Source: Leptospira ilyithenensis (GTDB lineage: Bacteria; Spirochaetota; Leptospiria; Leptospirales; Leptospiraceae). Taken from it: a stretch of DNA of 64,000 nt. The notes beneath the pieces are model-generated. The model ran no database searches. It was not told the DNA's origin and saw nothing but the letters and a program-made list of their open reading frames with translations. Positions 26,042 to 34,467 of this stretch are shown piece after piece. Position 1 is the first letter of the stretch; each line of letters starts with the position of its first letter. A program made the position numbers and the translations under genes. The stretch is from the NCBI RefSeq assembly GCF_004771005.1, contig NZ_RQHV01000029.1, forward strand, positions 40,326 to 104,325, written 5' to 3'.

Positions 26042-27205
26042 CTAGTAAGGTTGCCAAAAGATTCCTTCCGACTTTAAAGTTTCGACCGCATAACGATCAG
26101 TCATTCCTGCAATATAATCACAGATAATTCTATCTCTTCCTTCTTCTTTCTCCCTTTCCAGATAGGAGTCGGGAATCTTGGATGGATTTTTTTCAAAGTA
26201 TTGGAATAACAGATGGATTGTTTCCTTTCCATTTTCGCTCATCCGCATCACATCGGGATGCCTGTACAATTGATTCCAAAGAAAATGTTTCAGTTCTTTC
26301 AACTCTTCCGTAAGGGTATCTGCAAATCCTACGATTCTTTTTTTATTCCGAAATGATTTGTAAACATCTTCTATCGAAGAAATGCCCAAGCCGGATAAAT
26401 TGGCACTTGTAGTGGTAATCAGATTGGAAACAAATTCATTCAGTATGTTCCTGTAAGTCGCCCGCAAAACCAATTCATCTTTGGCTGTAGGATATTTGAT
26501 TTTGGATTCCAAATAATTTCTTCTCCAAATTTCAACTTCCATCAAATCTTCCAATTTTAAAAATTGTTTTTCCACTCCGTCTTCAATATCATGAGTGGAA
26601 TAAGCGATTTCGTCCGCATAATCTACGATTTGCGCCTCAAGACTTGGTCCGTCCTCCCTTCTTTGTATATTCAAATCGGAAAGATCATAATCTCCTCCGT
26701 GTTTCATAATTCCGGCGAGGGTTGCATAACATAGATTCAATCCGGGGAAATTTGGATATTTGCGTTCCAATTTTTGAACAACGCGAAGAGATTGTTTGTT
26801 ATGTTCAAATCCCCCTCTCCCCCTCATGATATCCGCAAGTGCTTCTTGTCCGGCATGGCCAAAAGGAGAGTGCCCCAAATCATGTGCCAAGGAAATCGCT
26901 TCGCTCAAGTCTTCATTTAAACCCAAAACCTTGGCAATCGTTCTGGAAACCCCTGCGACTTCCAAAGTATGAGTCAATCGGTTGCGATAATGGTCTCCCA
27001 CGGAATAAACAAACACTTGCGTTTTGTATTCTAATCTTTTGAAGGATTGGGAATGTAAAATCCGATCTTTATCTCTTTGAAAAGGAAGGCGGTACGGGTG
27101 ATCTTCTTCCTCGTAAACCCTTTCTGCGGATGCATTGCTTTTCACCGCATAAGGAGCGAGATTTTTTTCTTCCTCTTCCAGGAACGCCTGTCTTCCTTTT
27201 AGCAT
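26042..27205 (-). CDS. dGTPase-like HD-domain triphosphohydrolase
   Basis: A 387-residue HD protein. The N-terminal RDKDRILHSQSFKRLEYKTQV and HYRNRLTHTLEVAGVSRTIA are diagnostic of the dGTPase family, with the HD pair in LAHDLGHSPFGHAG and a distal Asp in YADEIAYSTHDIEDG. These enzymes cleave dGTP or other dNTPs to nucleoside and tripolyphosphate. It is shorter than E. coli Dgt, fitting the type-2 subfamily. The convergent nucleosidase gene ends 15 bp away, which pairs two nucleotide enzymes by position only. Confidence 0.92.
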   Translation of the reverse strand: MLKGRQAFLEEEEKNLAPYAVKSNASAERVYEEEDHPYRLPFQRDKDRILHSQSFKRLEYKTQVFVYSVGDHYRNRLTHTLEVAGVSRTIAKVLGLNEDLSEAISLAHDLGHSPFGHAGQEALADIMRGRGGFEHNKQSLRVVQKLERKYPNFPGLNLCYATLAGIMKHGGDYDLSDLNIQRREDGPSLEAQIVDYADEIAYSTHDIEDGVEKQFLKLEDLMEVEIWRRNYLESKIKYPTAKDELVLRATYRNILNEFVSNLITTTSANLSGLGISSIEDVYKSFRNKKRIVGFADTLTEELKELKHFLWNQLYRHPDVMRMSENGKETIHLLFQYFEKNPSKIPDSYLEREKEEGRDRIICDYIAGMTDRYAVETLKSEGIFWQPY

Positions 27206-27256
27206 AAATTCTCTTTCCTTTTTCCGTTAAATCCTAATAACAGTATAAAACACCGC

Positions 27257-27889
27257 ATGGACTTTTTACAAACTCTAGTAACCTTTTTTATGCAATACGG
27301 ATATTTTGCCGTATTCGGAGTGCTGATCCTTTGTGGTTTTGGTCTCCCCGTCCCTGAAGACATTTCCCTGACCGCAGGGGGGGTAATTTCAGGTTTAGGT
27401 TATACCAATGTGCATGTCATGTTCTTTGTAGGCATGGCCGGTGTTTTGATCGGGGACAGCTTTGTATTCTGGCTGGGAAGCCATTACGGAGAAAGAGCTT
27501 TGAAGCTACCGATTCTCAAATCACTCATCCATCCGGAACGATTTGAGAAAGTCCAGTCCCAGTTCAAAAAATACGGAAAATGGGTCGTTTTTGTGGGCCG
27601 GTTTATGCCAGGGCTTAGAATGCCGATTTTCTTTACAGCTGGAACTTCGGGGCAGATTTCCTTTATTCGTTTTTTACTTACAGATGGATTTGCTGCCTCC
27701 ATTTCCGTTCCGATTTGGGTTTATCTGGGATTTTATGGAGCTCATAATTTTGATGAGTTGATGAAATGGGTTCGCCAAGGTCAAACAGCGATCCTTGTGA
27801 TCGTTACTGTTGTAGTGGTCGGTTTTTTAATCTTTTTATGGAAAAAAAAACGAAATGAATCCAAACCCGAGGCGACTATCAGTCAATGA
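27257..27889 (+). CDS. DedA family membrane protein
   Basis: A 210-residue membrane protein with DedA/SNARE-associated landmarks: LCGFGLPVPEDISLTAGG, GDSFVFWLGSHYGERAL and FVGRFMPGLRMPIFFTAG (with the conserved FxRfxPGxR motif), then C-terminal helices and a charged tail. DedA proteins are lipid flippases or proton-linked transporters, several of them moving undecaprenyl phosphate. The following lipoprotein gene overlaps by 4 bp. Confidence 0.93.
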   Translation: MDFLQTLVTFFMQYGYFAVFGVLILCGFGLPVPEDISLTAGGVISGLGYTNVHVMFFVGMAGVLIGDSFVFWLGSHYGERALKLPILKSLIHPERFEKVQSQFKKYGKWVVFVGRFMPGLRMPIFFTAGTSGQISFIRFLLTDGFAASISVPIWVYLGFYGAHNFDELMKWVRQGQTAILVIVTVVVVGFLIFLWKKKRNESKPEATISQ

Positions 27890-28362
27890 TTCGAATTTTT
27901 CTCTCTCTCTCTTTTATTATTTTTATCGTCGATTGTACAAATTACACAACTTCTGCTTCCAATCAAGCTCCTCCTTTGCTTGTTAGCGCATTGAACAATG
28001 GAAACTCCAATTTCATACTGAGAGTCAGAGCAAGTAACCCCGAGATCATTTTTCAGGGTTACAGACTTTTTCATGGAAATTCTGAATCGGAAGCGAGAAA
28101 CCCCGGCGATTTGAATTCGGGCAGTGATTGCAGTCTTCAAAACGGGCAGATTACTGTTCTGACAAACCAACCTACGGAATATATTTTTGAAATTGATCCA
28201 GTTGCCGCTGCCGCCACCTCAGGAGCGGTTTGTCGTTTTAGAAGAACAGTTTCCTCCGGCCAATACATTAGCGTGAGAGCGATTAGCCTTTCTCTTTCCA
28301 CACAAAATAGTTCAAGTTCCTTGCGTGTTTCCGGTCCATCGAACGCGATCATCCTGCCTTAA
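27886..28362 (+). CDS. Putative lipoprotein of unknown function
   Basis: A 158-residue protein starting in the ATGA overlap with the DedA gene, so translationally coupled. It has an N-terminal signal and a relaxed lipobox (IIFIVDC). The mature part is Ser/Asn-rich and beta-prone with two cysteines (DCSL, VCRF) that could form a disulfide. No family recognised. This style is common among leptospiral lipoproteins. Confidence 0.75.
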   Translation: MIRIFLSLSFIIFIVDCTNYTTSASNQAPPLLVSALNNGNSNFILRVRASNPEIIFQGYRLFHGNSESEARNPGDLNSGSDCSLQNGQITVLTNQPTEYIFEIDPVAAAATSGAVCRFRRTVSSGQYISVRAISLSLSTQNSSSSLRVSGPSNAIILP

Positions 28363-28536
28363 AAATAAAACTTTCTTGCATTTGGGTCAAATACATGTAT
28401 TTTTCTTCGGAAAGATGAGGTTTGTTTCAGATTTTTAGACATTTTCTAAAAATTACACGGAACATGAGTTGAAACCCTTCCCCCATCTGGGAGAATTGGG
28501 ACTTCATTTAAATAGAAATCGGAGGATGATGAGACA

Positions 28537-29436
28537 ATGATTCAAACCAACAGATGGTCAAATTTACTAATAGCATCTTTACTAGTGCTAAGTGTGGTAG
28601 CTTGCGGAAAATCTAGACAAGTTAAAATTTCCGGCGAAGCGGTAGAACGCTCTAAAACTGCAGCAAAACTTCCAGCCGACATTGAAAAGTTATGGAAGAA
28701 CAGACAAAATGAGGCAGACCTTCGCCAAGCTCTTGTTTTACTGGAAAAATTCGCAAACGAAAATCCTCAATATACAGATGTTAAGGTAATGCTTTGCACT
28801 GGAAACTACCTTATGGGCGACGGACACTTATGGCTTAAACTGACTGGGGAAGATTCAGATGCTGCCGTTAAGGAAGAATCCGTTAAATTTTATGATGCAG
28901 CAGTAAACTGGTGTGAGGCGGGACTTGCAATGAACCCTGCATTCAGAAAGAAACTCACGGAAGGGGTTGAACCGGAGAAAGCTCTGGATACTTTAACGGT
29001 TGATGATATTGATTCCCTATATTGGAGATATGCATCTCTCGGAAAATGGTCGAGACTTGTAGGATTCACTACCCTTCTCGCAAACCGAAGCAAGTTCTCC
29101 GCGATGGTTAACAGAGTGAAGGAATTGGAAAAACAACTTCCTTCGAAAGAATATTTTTATTCCGCTACTCTTCGTTACGAAGCAACTAGTAATGCTCTTT
29201 CTCCTACAGGAGACAAAAAACTCGGGGCAAAACTTTTTGAAGAAGCGATTAAAAAACACCCTAATTATTTTGCAGTGAGAGTTCTTTATTCGGAAAGTTT
29301 GCTGAAAGGGGATGAAACAAAATTTCAAAACCAACTCAATTTTGTTCTAAAAGGAAATCCTAAATCTCTTCCTGAGATTGAACCGGAACAAATCGTAGAA
29401 CAAAGAAAAGCTAAAAAACTTCTCGACGAACTCTAA
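28537..29436 (+). CDS. TRAP transporter-associated TPR lipoprotein (TatT-like)
   Basis: A 299-residue lipoprotein (lipobox VLSVVAC) with helical repeats: LRQALVLLEKFANENP, the YDAAVNWCEAGLAMNP helix pair and AKLFEEAIKKHPNYFAVRVLYSE near the end. Its position immediately before dctP, dctQ and dctM matches the TatT-TatP-TatQM layout of Treponema pallidum, where TatT is a TPR lipoprotein that binds the solute-binding TatP. The repeats, lipobox and gene order are visible here; partnership with the next gene product is inferred by analogy. Confidence 0.88.
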   Translation: MIQTNRWSNLLIASLLVLSVVACGKSRQVKISGEAVERSKTAAKLPADIEKLWKNRQNEADLRQALVLLEKFANENPQYTDVKVMLCTGNYLMGDGHLWLKLTGEDSDAAVKEESVKFYDAAVNWCEAGLAMNPAFRKKLTEGVEPEKALDTLTVDDIDSLYWRYASLGKWSRLVGFTTLLANRSKFSAMVNRVKELEKQLPSKEYFYSATLRYEATSNALSPTGDKKLGAKLFEEAIKKHPNYFAVRVLYSESLLKGDETKFQNQLNFVLKGNPKSLPEIEPEQIVEQRKAKKLLDEL

Positions 29437-29459
29437 TCAAATATTATTAGGAAAACCAA

Positions 29460-30473
29460 ATGATCAAAAAGCACGTAATTACATCCGTTTTATGTGCTGT
29501 CATTACCTTAGCAACTGCTGGGGCAATTTCAGCTCAAACCACCACTGTTAAACTAGCAACTGTTGCTCCGGAAGGTTCTCCTTGGACAAACGAGCTTGCT
29601 AAAATTAAGAAAAAAATCGATTCCGAATCCGGCGGACAAATCAAAATTAAAGTTTATCCGGGCGGACAGATGGGCGGGGAAAATGAAATTCTCCAACAAG
29701 TGATTCGTGGAAAACTGCAAGGTGCCGGTCTTACAGCCGGAGCACTCGCCAATACGATCAAAGAATTGAACGTACTTGAAATTCCTTATTTATTCAATAG
29801 TTACTCGCAAGCTGACTGCGTTTTGGATGACCATTTACAGGAAGATTTTAGAAAATTATTCGAATCAAAAGGTTTAATCTTCGTTACATGGGCCGAAAAC
29901 GGATATAGAAGTATCGGAACAAAATCAAAACTGGTAAAAACTCCCGACGATTTGAAAGGGGTCAAAATCCGAATCCAAGAATCACCTGTTCATATTGCAT
30001 ACTGGAAAGCGTTAGGTGTAAGCGGGATCCCGATTGCTATCCCGGAAGTTCTTCCTTCTCTCCAAACAGGCGTTGTGGAAGGTTTTGACAACACTCCTCT
30101 TTTTACTCTTGCTGCAGAATGGCAAACAGCGATCAAATTTTTTAGTTTGACCCGCCATATCTATCAACCGGCTGCAATCGTTTATTCTAAAAAATTCTGG
30201 GATACTTTGAATGACGACCAAAGGAAAATTTTAATGGGTGAAGGAAACGGTTTGGCTCCAAGTGCGAGAGTTGCAGTGCGTGCCATTGAAAAAAACATGA
30301 TTGCTACTTTGAAGAAAGCTGATGTTCAAGTGTATGAACCAAGTTCCTCCGAATTAGCTAGCTTCAAAGCGACTGCCAATACGGTTGCAAACCAAATAGT
30401 TGGTAAAATCGGCGGGCAGTCAAAACAAATCTACGACAAAATCCAAAAAGCAAAAGCAGCTTGCGGTAACTAA
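29460..30473 (+). CDS. dctP: TRAP transporter solute-binding protein (DctP/TatP-like)
   Basis: A 337-residue periplasmic protein with a cleavable signal (AVITLATAGAISAQ). It shows the DctP pattern: VKLATVAPEGSPWTNEL at the mature N-terminus, VYPGGQMGGENEILQQV, NGYRSIGTKSKLVKTPDDLKG with the conserved Arg that usually binds a carboxylate, and EVLPSLQTGVVEGFDNTP. It should deliver an organic acid to DctQM. The lipoprotein TatT upstream probably modifies how it obtains ligand. Confidence 0.93.
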   Translation: MIKKHVITSVLCAVITLATAGAISAQTTTVKLATVAPEGSPWTNELAKIKKKIDSESGGQIKIKVYPGGQMGGENEILQQVIRGKLQGAGLTAGALANTIKELNVLEIPYLFNSYSQADCVLDDHLQEDFRKLFESKGLIFVTWAENGYRSIGTKSKLVKTPDDLKGVKIRIQESPVHIAYWKALGVSGIPIAIPEVLPSLQTGVVEGFDNTPLFTLAAEWQTAIKFFSLTRHIYQPAAIVYSKKFWDTLNDDQRKILMGEGNGLAPSARVAVRAIEKNMIATLKKADVQVYEPSSSELASFKATANTVANQIVGKIGGQSKQIYDKIQKAKAACGN

Positions 30474-30507
30474 AAAAATATAAACCTTCAAGGCGCGGAG
30501 AATCTCG

Positions 30508-31212
30508 ATGAAAGTCGTAGAAAAAATACTTAATTATCTTAGCTTCGGCGAGAAATGGGCGGGGGGAATTTGTTTTCTCCTACTCACTCTCCTAATGATT
30601 GCCGATGTCGCAAAACGTGAGGCAGTTGATAAAATATTCAACTGGCTTATGGCAATTTTGGATGCTTATCCGAATACAAGTGTGGCCGGAATTTTAGGGG
30701 ATTGGTCCGTGTACATCAGCGGTTCCATTCATTCGGGACTCCAAGGAACATTGGAATGGCTGGGTCGCGGCGGAATCGTTTGGGCACAAAAACTTTCCCT
30801 TTATTTTATGCTTTGGGGTGGCTTGTTCGGTTCTGCTTTAGCAAGTGCTAAAGGGTCCCACCTTCGACCTGAAATTGCAGATAAAGCATTACCTAAAAAA
30901 TTGATTCCATATGTTAAAATTGCGGAACAATTTACCATTTCCTTATTTTTTCTGTTCCTATCTTTTCTTTCTATCATCTATGTTTTAGAAAGTATTGAAT
31001 TGGATGAAGTCAATCCGGTAACAGAAATTTCTTTATGGAAAGTTCAATTGATTTTCCCTTATGTTTTTACTTCTATGGGACTTCGTCATCTTGCTTATGC
31101 AATCTTTCCAAAACTTACCCCGAGTGATGTAAATGAAGCGACAGAAGCATTGGAAGCTGCAGAAAAAGAGCAGTGGAAACTTTCAGACACGGAAATCAGG
31201 GGGGATAAATAA
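30508..31212 (+). CDS. dctQ: TRAP transporter small permease (DctQ)
   Basis: A 234-residue protein with four membrane helices in DctQ order; the second half contains KLSLYFMLWGGLFGSALASAKGSHLRPEI, which is the family's conserved segment, and a final helix FPYVFTSMGLRHLAYAI. An extra loop of about 60 residues lies between helices one and two, longer than in typical DctQ. The stop overlaps dctM start (TAATG), so the two are translationally coupled. Confidence 0.9.
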   Translation: MKVVEKILNYLSFGEKWAGGICFLLLTLLMIADVAKREAVDKIFNWLMAILDAYPNTSVAGILGDWSVYISGSIHSGLQGTLEWLGRGGIVWAQKLSLYFMLWGGLFGSALASAKGSHLRPEIADKALPKKLIPYVKIAEQFTISLFFLFLSFLSIIYVLESIELDEVNPVTEISLWKVQLIFPYVFTSMGLRHLAYAIFPKLTPSDVNEATEALEAAEKEQWKLSDTEIRGDK

Positions 31213-32516
31213 TGGGTTCTTGGGGAATTCTTGCACTACTCGTTGGACTGATATTTCTCAGACAACCTCTCATCGTACTTATGGGTGCCATTACCTTATA
31301 TTGTTATTACTTCCTTCCGGAACCTCCGCTTGAATCTTTCAAAGAATTAAATAGCGTAATCGGTGACTTGTTTTTTGCCGGAGACAAAGAGATCTTACTT
31401 GCGATTCCTCTTTTTATCATCGCTGGAAATCTAATGACTCATGGAAGTATTGCACGTCGTTTGATTCGAATTGCGGAAACGATGACCGCTCCGATTCCGG
31501 GTGGACTTGCCATTGCGGCAGTTTTCTCTTGTGGGATTTTTGCGGCGATCTCCGGTTCCTCACCTGTGACATTGATCGCAATTGGTGGCCTGATGTATCC
31601 TTCGTTAACTAAGGCAGGTTATCCGACTAATTTTTCCATGGGACTTCTTGCTTCAGGAGGAACATTGGGGATCATCATTCCACCGAGTATTCCTATGATC
31701 GTTTATGCGATTATGGTGGGAGTTTCCGTAACTGATTTGTTTATCGCGGGGATTGGTCCGGGGATTTTACTTATGTCTTTACTTATGCTCTACTCGATCA
31801 TTCGTGCAGGCAAAACAGTGAAACGAGGCAAGTGGATTTGGTCAGATATCAAGCTTGCATGGAAAGAAGGAACTCTGGCTCTTATGATGCCTGCTGTTAT
31901 TTTGGGAGGAATTTATTCCGGTTTCTTTACTGCGACAGAATCTGCCGCCATAGCAGTGTTTTACGCTATTTTGGTAGAGGTTTTTGTTCACAAGGAATTG
32001 GAAATTCCAAAAATTCCGAAGATTATGGCGGAAAGCGCCGAAATGCTTGGGATTTTATTTCTAATCTTAATTTTGGCAGTAAGCTTGAACAAGTTTATGA
32101 TCGAAAATGAAATTCCTCAAAACTTAGTTGCGACCATGTCAGGCTTGATTTCAAGCCCTGTAACATTCCTGATCGGAGTGAATATTTTGCTTTTGATCGT
32201 TGGAATGTTTATGGATATCATGAGTGCGATTTTGGTATTGGCGCCGCTCCTTGCACCGATGGCAGTCAATTATGGAATCAATCCTGTTCACTTTGGAATT
32301 ATTATGATTGTAAACTTAGAGATTGGTTATCTGACACCACCTGTAGGAGTGAATCTTTTTGTTGCGTCCGGTATTTTCAAACAACCATTAGGTAAGGTAA
32401 TTCAATCTGTTGCGCCGATCGTTGCTTTGTTTTTAGTGGGGCTTATGCTTGTAAGTTGGATTCCAGAAATTTCACTTGGTTTGATCGGAGGAACTGAAGG
32501 CACACCTAGCCCTTAG
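31212..32516 (+). CDS. dctM: TRAP transporter large permease (DctM)
   Basis: A 434-residue membrane protein with about twelve helices. Family landmarks include IPLFIIAGNLMTHGSIARRLI, ISGSSPVTLIAIGGLMYPSLTKAGY, GGTLGIIIPPSIPMIVYAI and the C-terminal LEIGYLTPPVGVNLFVASG. DctM is the sodium-coupled transport subunit that works with DctQ. Length fits the family. It ends the four-gene TatT-dctPQM operon. Confidence 0.95.
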   Translation: MGSWGILALLVGLIFLRQPLIVLMGAITLYCYYFLPEPPLESFKELNSVIGDLFFAGDKEILLAIPLFIIAGNLMTHGSIARRLIRIAETMTAPIPGGLAIAAVFSCGIFAAISGSSPVTLIAIGGLMYPSLTKAGYPTNFSMGLLASGGTLGIIIPPSIPMIVYAIMVGVSVTDLFIAGIGPGILLMSLLMLYSIIRAGKTVKRGKWIWSDIKLAWKEGTLALMMPAVILGGIYSGFFTATESAAIAVFYAILVEVFVHKELEIPKIPKIMAESAEMLGILFLILILAVSLNKFMIENEIPQNLVATMSGLISSPVTFLIGVNILLLIVGMFMDIMSAILVLAPLLAPMAVNYGINPVHFGIIMIVNLEIGYLTPPVGVNLFVASGIFKQPLGKVIQSVAPIVALFLVGLMLVSWIPEISLGLIGGTEGTPSP

Positions 32517-32540
32517 TTTTGATTGTTCGAAATGTTGGTC

Positions 32541-32568
32541 CAGTTTTTGCCGTGAAACGCAAAAACTG
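32541..32568. terminator. Hairpin after dctM
   Basis: CAGTTTTTGC (32541-32550) and GCAAAAACTG (32559-32568) form a perfect 10-bp stem with an 8-nt loop, 24 bp after the dctM stop. No clear U-tract follows on the plus strand, so termination is likely but not certain. Confidence 0.55.
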
Positions 32569-32618
32569 TGGCCTACTTAAACCTTGTATTTTTTAAACGA
32601 TTGGCAAATCTTAAATAA

Positions 32619-33128
32619 ATGCAAGTTCTCCGCAGTAATAAAATCCCTTCCTCAGCGATCCTTTCTCTTTTGATTCTTTTTCTAATAACTCAACTCTATG
32701 CGGAAGATGAAGCCTGGCTTCGGAAAGGAGATCCGTTTCCAAAAATCAAATTTACAAACCAATTTGAAAAAGAAGCTACTATCGCTTTAAAAACCAAGAG
32801 AGTCATTTTTGTATCCGACATGGATGCGAGTAAAATTGTACATAGTGTTTTGGAAAAGGATGGCGATTCCCTTCTGAATCAGTCTGAATCTATACTGGTT
32901 TCCGATATCCATAGAATGCCCGGTTTGATTACGAAATTCGTAGCACTCCCAAAAATGAGATCTTATTCCTATACCATACATCTCATCCGTGAAGAAAATA
33001 CAGGATCAGCCATTCCGCGGAAAAAAGGCTTTGTGACTCTTATTTTTCTCGACCAAGGGAAAATAGCATCCATTGAATTTGCCGACGAGACCTCAAAATT
33101 GAGTGAATTTTTAAATTCAAAGCACTGA
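32619..33128 (+). CDS. Exported protein of unknown function
   Basis: A 169-residue protein with an N-terminal signal peptide (LSLLILFLITQLYAED). The mature part begins WLRKGDPFPKIKFTNQF, resembling the opening of a thioredoxin-like or redoxin fold (the G.PFP.I pattern), and ends in a short strand-helix pair, but no CxxC motif is present. It may be a thioredoxin-like domain without catalytic cysteines. Function unknown. Confidence 0.65.
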   Translation: MQVLRSNKIPSSAILSLLILFLITQLYAEDEAWLRKGDPFPKIKFTNQFEKEATIALKTKRVIFVSDMDASKIVHSVLEKDGDSLLNQSESILVSDIHRMPGLITKFVALPKMRSYSYTIHLIREENTGSAIPRKKGFVTLIFLDQGKIASIEFADETSKLSEFLNSKH

Positions 33129-33179
33129 AAATCGAACAAAAAAATAAACCAAAGTCATTAAAAGCAGACCTCATCGTTT

Positions 33180-33752
33180 ATGAGAGATGAGAATTCAATT
33201 ATTGGTTTTCGTGAATTTACTTACCAAGGATTTAGGTGGAAAAAATTTTCTGAAGAAAATACCGAAACTGTCACTTACCAATTTCGTTATATCAAAAATA
33301 TAAATACTTCTTTCCTGGTCCCTGAAGAATTGATCACAAATCGAAAACAATCAAAACTGAGGGGGAGTTCTTTCTCAGGGTTAGTCCGAAGCCTCTTAGA
33401 AGGGTCTGCATTTCCTATTTACCAAGGTTTGATTCCTAAGACTCGAAATAAGGTAACTCGATCTTATCAAGCTCCCGGCCAAGCCTTGAAAAAAATAAGC
33501 TGTAGAATCCATGACAGAGATTTGGTGGAAATGGACATTATGGCACAAGCCCTCGGGGTTTCGAGGAGCAGGTTACTTGTACTGATGCTAGAATGGGAAG
33601 AGCTTGGTTGGTTGGGGGTGATGCGTGCGTTTGGTATTGTAAGAGGTACCACATCCTTCCAGTCACTCGAATCCCATCAATGCCTAAGAAAAAACGACCG
33701 CCCCCCTATCCCAACCTACACAATCCAGATCAAACACTGTGCAGATTCCTGA
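33180..33752 (+). CDS. DUF1564-like Leptospira family protein
   Basis: A 190-residue protein matching my memory of the Leptospira DUF1564 family: SFLVPEELI near 45-53, then SFSGLVRSLLEG, GLIPKTRNKVTRSYQ and QALKKISCRIHDRDLVEMDI, and the helix-turn-helix-like segment AQALGVSRSRLLVLMLEWEE. These proteins occur in many copies in Leptospira; role unknown, the last segment suggesting DNA binding (ribbon-helix or HTH). It converges on kdpE, with 19 bp between the stops. Confidence 0.72.
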   Translation: MRDENSIIGFREFTYQGFRWKKFSEENTETVTYQFRYIKNINTSFLVPEELITNRKQSKLRGSSFSGLVRSLLEGSAFPIYQGLIPKTRNKVTRSYQAPGQALKKISCRIHDRDLVEMDIMAQALGVSRSRLLVLMLEWEELGWLGVMRAFGIVRGTTSFQSLESHQCLRKNDRPPIPTYTIQIKHCADS

Positions 33753-33771
33753 TAAAATCCAAGTTACCCGA

Positions 33772-34467
33772 CTATATCCATCGATACCCAATACCTGGCT
33801 CTGTAAATAGCCATTCAGGCTCGCTCGGATTATTTTCTATCTTTTTCCTCAATTGTGCAACATGCACTCGCAAAGAATTCATTTCGTTTTGAGCATTATC
33901 TCCCCATATAACTTTAATTAGTATTTCATATGTTAAAATTTTACCGGAATTTTTGATAAAAAAGGCCAATAATTGAAACTCGGTTGGCGTCAGACGAATA
34001 ACATTATCATTTTTCATTATTTGGTGATTCGCAATATCGACTTTAAGGTTTCCATCTTGCCAAGGTAATTGCGATTCTTCATCTGGGATACGACGTAAGG
34101 CCGTTCTCATACGGGCTAACAGTTCCCCCATGGAAAAAGGTTTAGTAACATAATCATCCGCTCCGCTATCCAATAGCCGGATCTTGTCTTCATCTTGATT
34201 GATTACGGAAAGGACAATCACTGGAATTTCCGTCCATTGCCGGACTTCCTTTATCAAATCTTCCCCCGATCCGTCCGGTAATTGTAAATCCAAAAGAACT
34301 AATTTAGGAGATTGTAAAGCGATTAACTCGATTGCTTCTTTTTTAGAAGCAGCTTCCAAAGTAAGATAACCTTTTGCTTCCAAAGCAATACGGAGAATTT
34401 TTCGAATACGAGTATCATCATCCACAATCAAAATAGAATCAGATTTTGAAGGATAAGAATTATACAT
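33772..34467 (-). CDS. kdpE: KdpE, potassium-responsive response regulator
   Basis: A 231-residue OmpR/PhoB-type regulator: acidic residues in ILIVDDDTR, phospho-acceptor Asp60 (LVLLDLQLPDGSG), Lys near 110 (DDYVTKPFS), and a C-terminal winged helix with IRLTPTEFQLLAFFIKN and NSLRVHVAQLRKKIE. It overlaps kdpD by 8 bp. As the last gene of the kdpABCDE order it activates the pump genes when K+ is scarce, probably via the direct repeats upstream of kdpA. Confidence 0.95.
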   Translation of the reverse strand: MYNSYPSKSDSILIVDDDTRIRKILRIALEAKGYLTLEAASKKEAIELIALQSPKLVLLDLQLPDGSGEDLIKEVRQWTEIPVIVLSVINQDEDKIRLLDSGADDYVTKPFSMGELLARMRTALRRIPDEESQLPWQDGNLKVDIANHQIMKNDNVIRLTPTEFQLLAFFIKNSGKILTYEILIKVIWGDNAQNEMNSLRVHVAQLRKKIENNPSEPEWLFTEPGIGYRWI

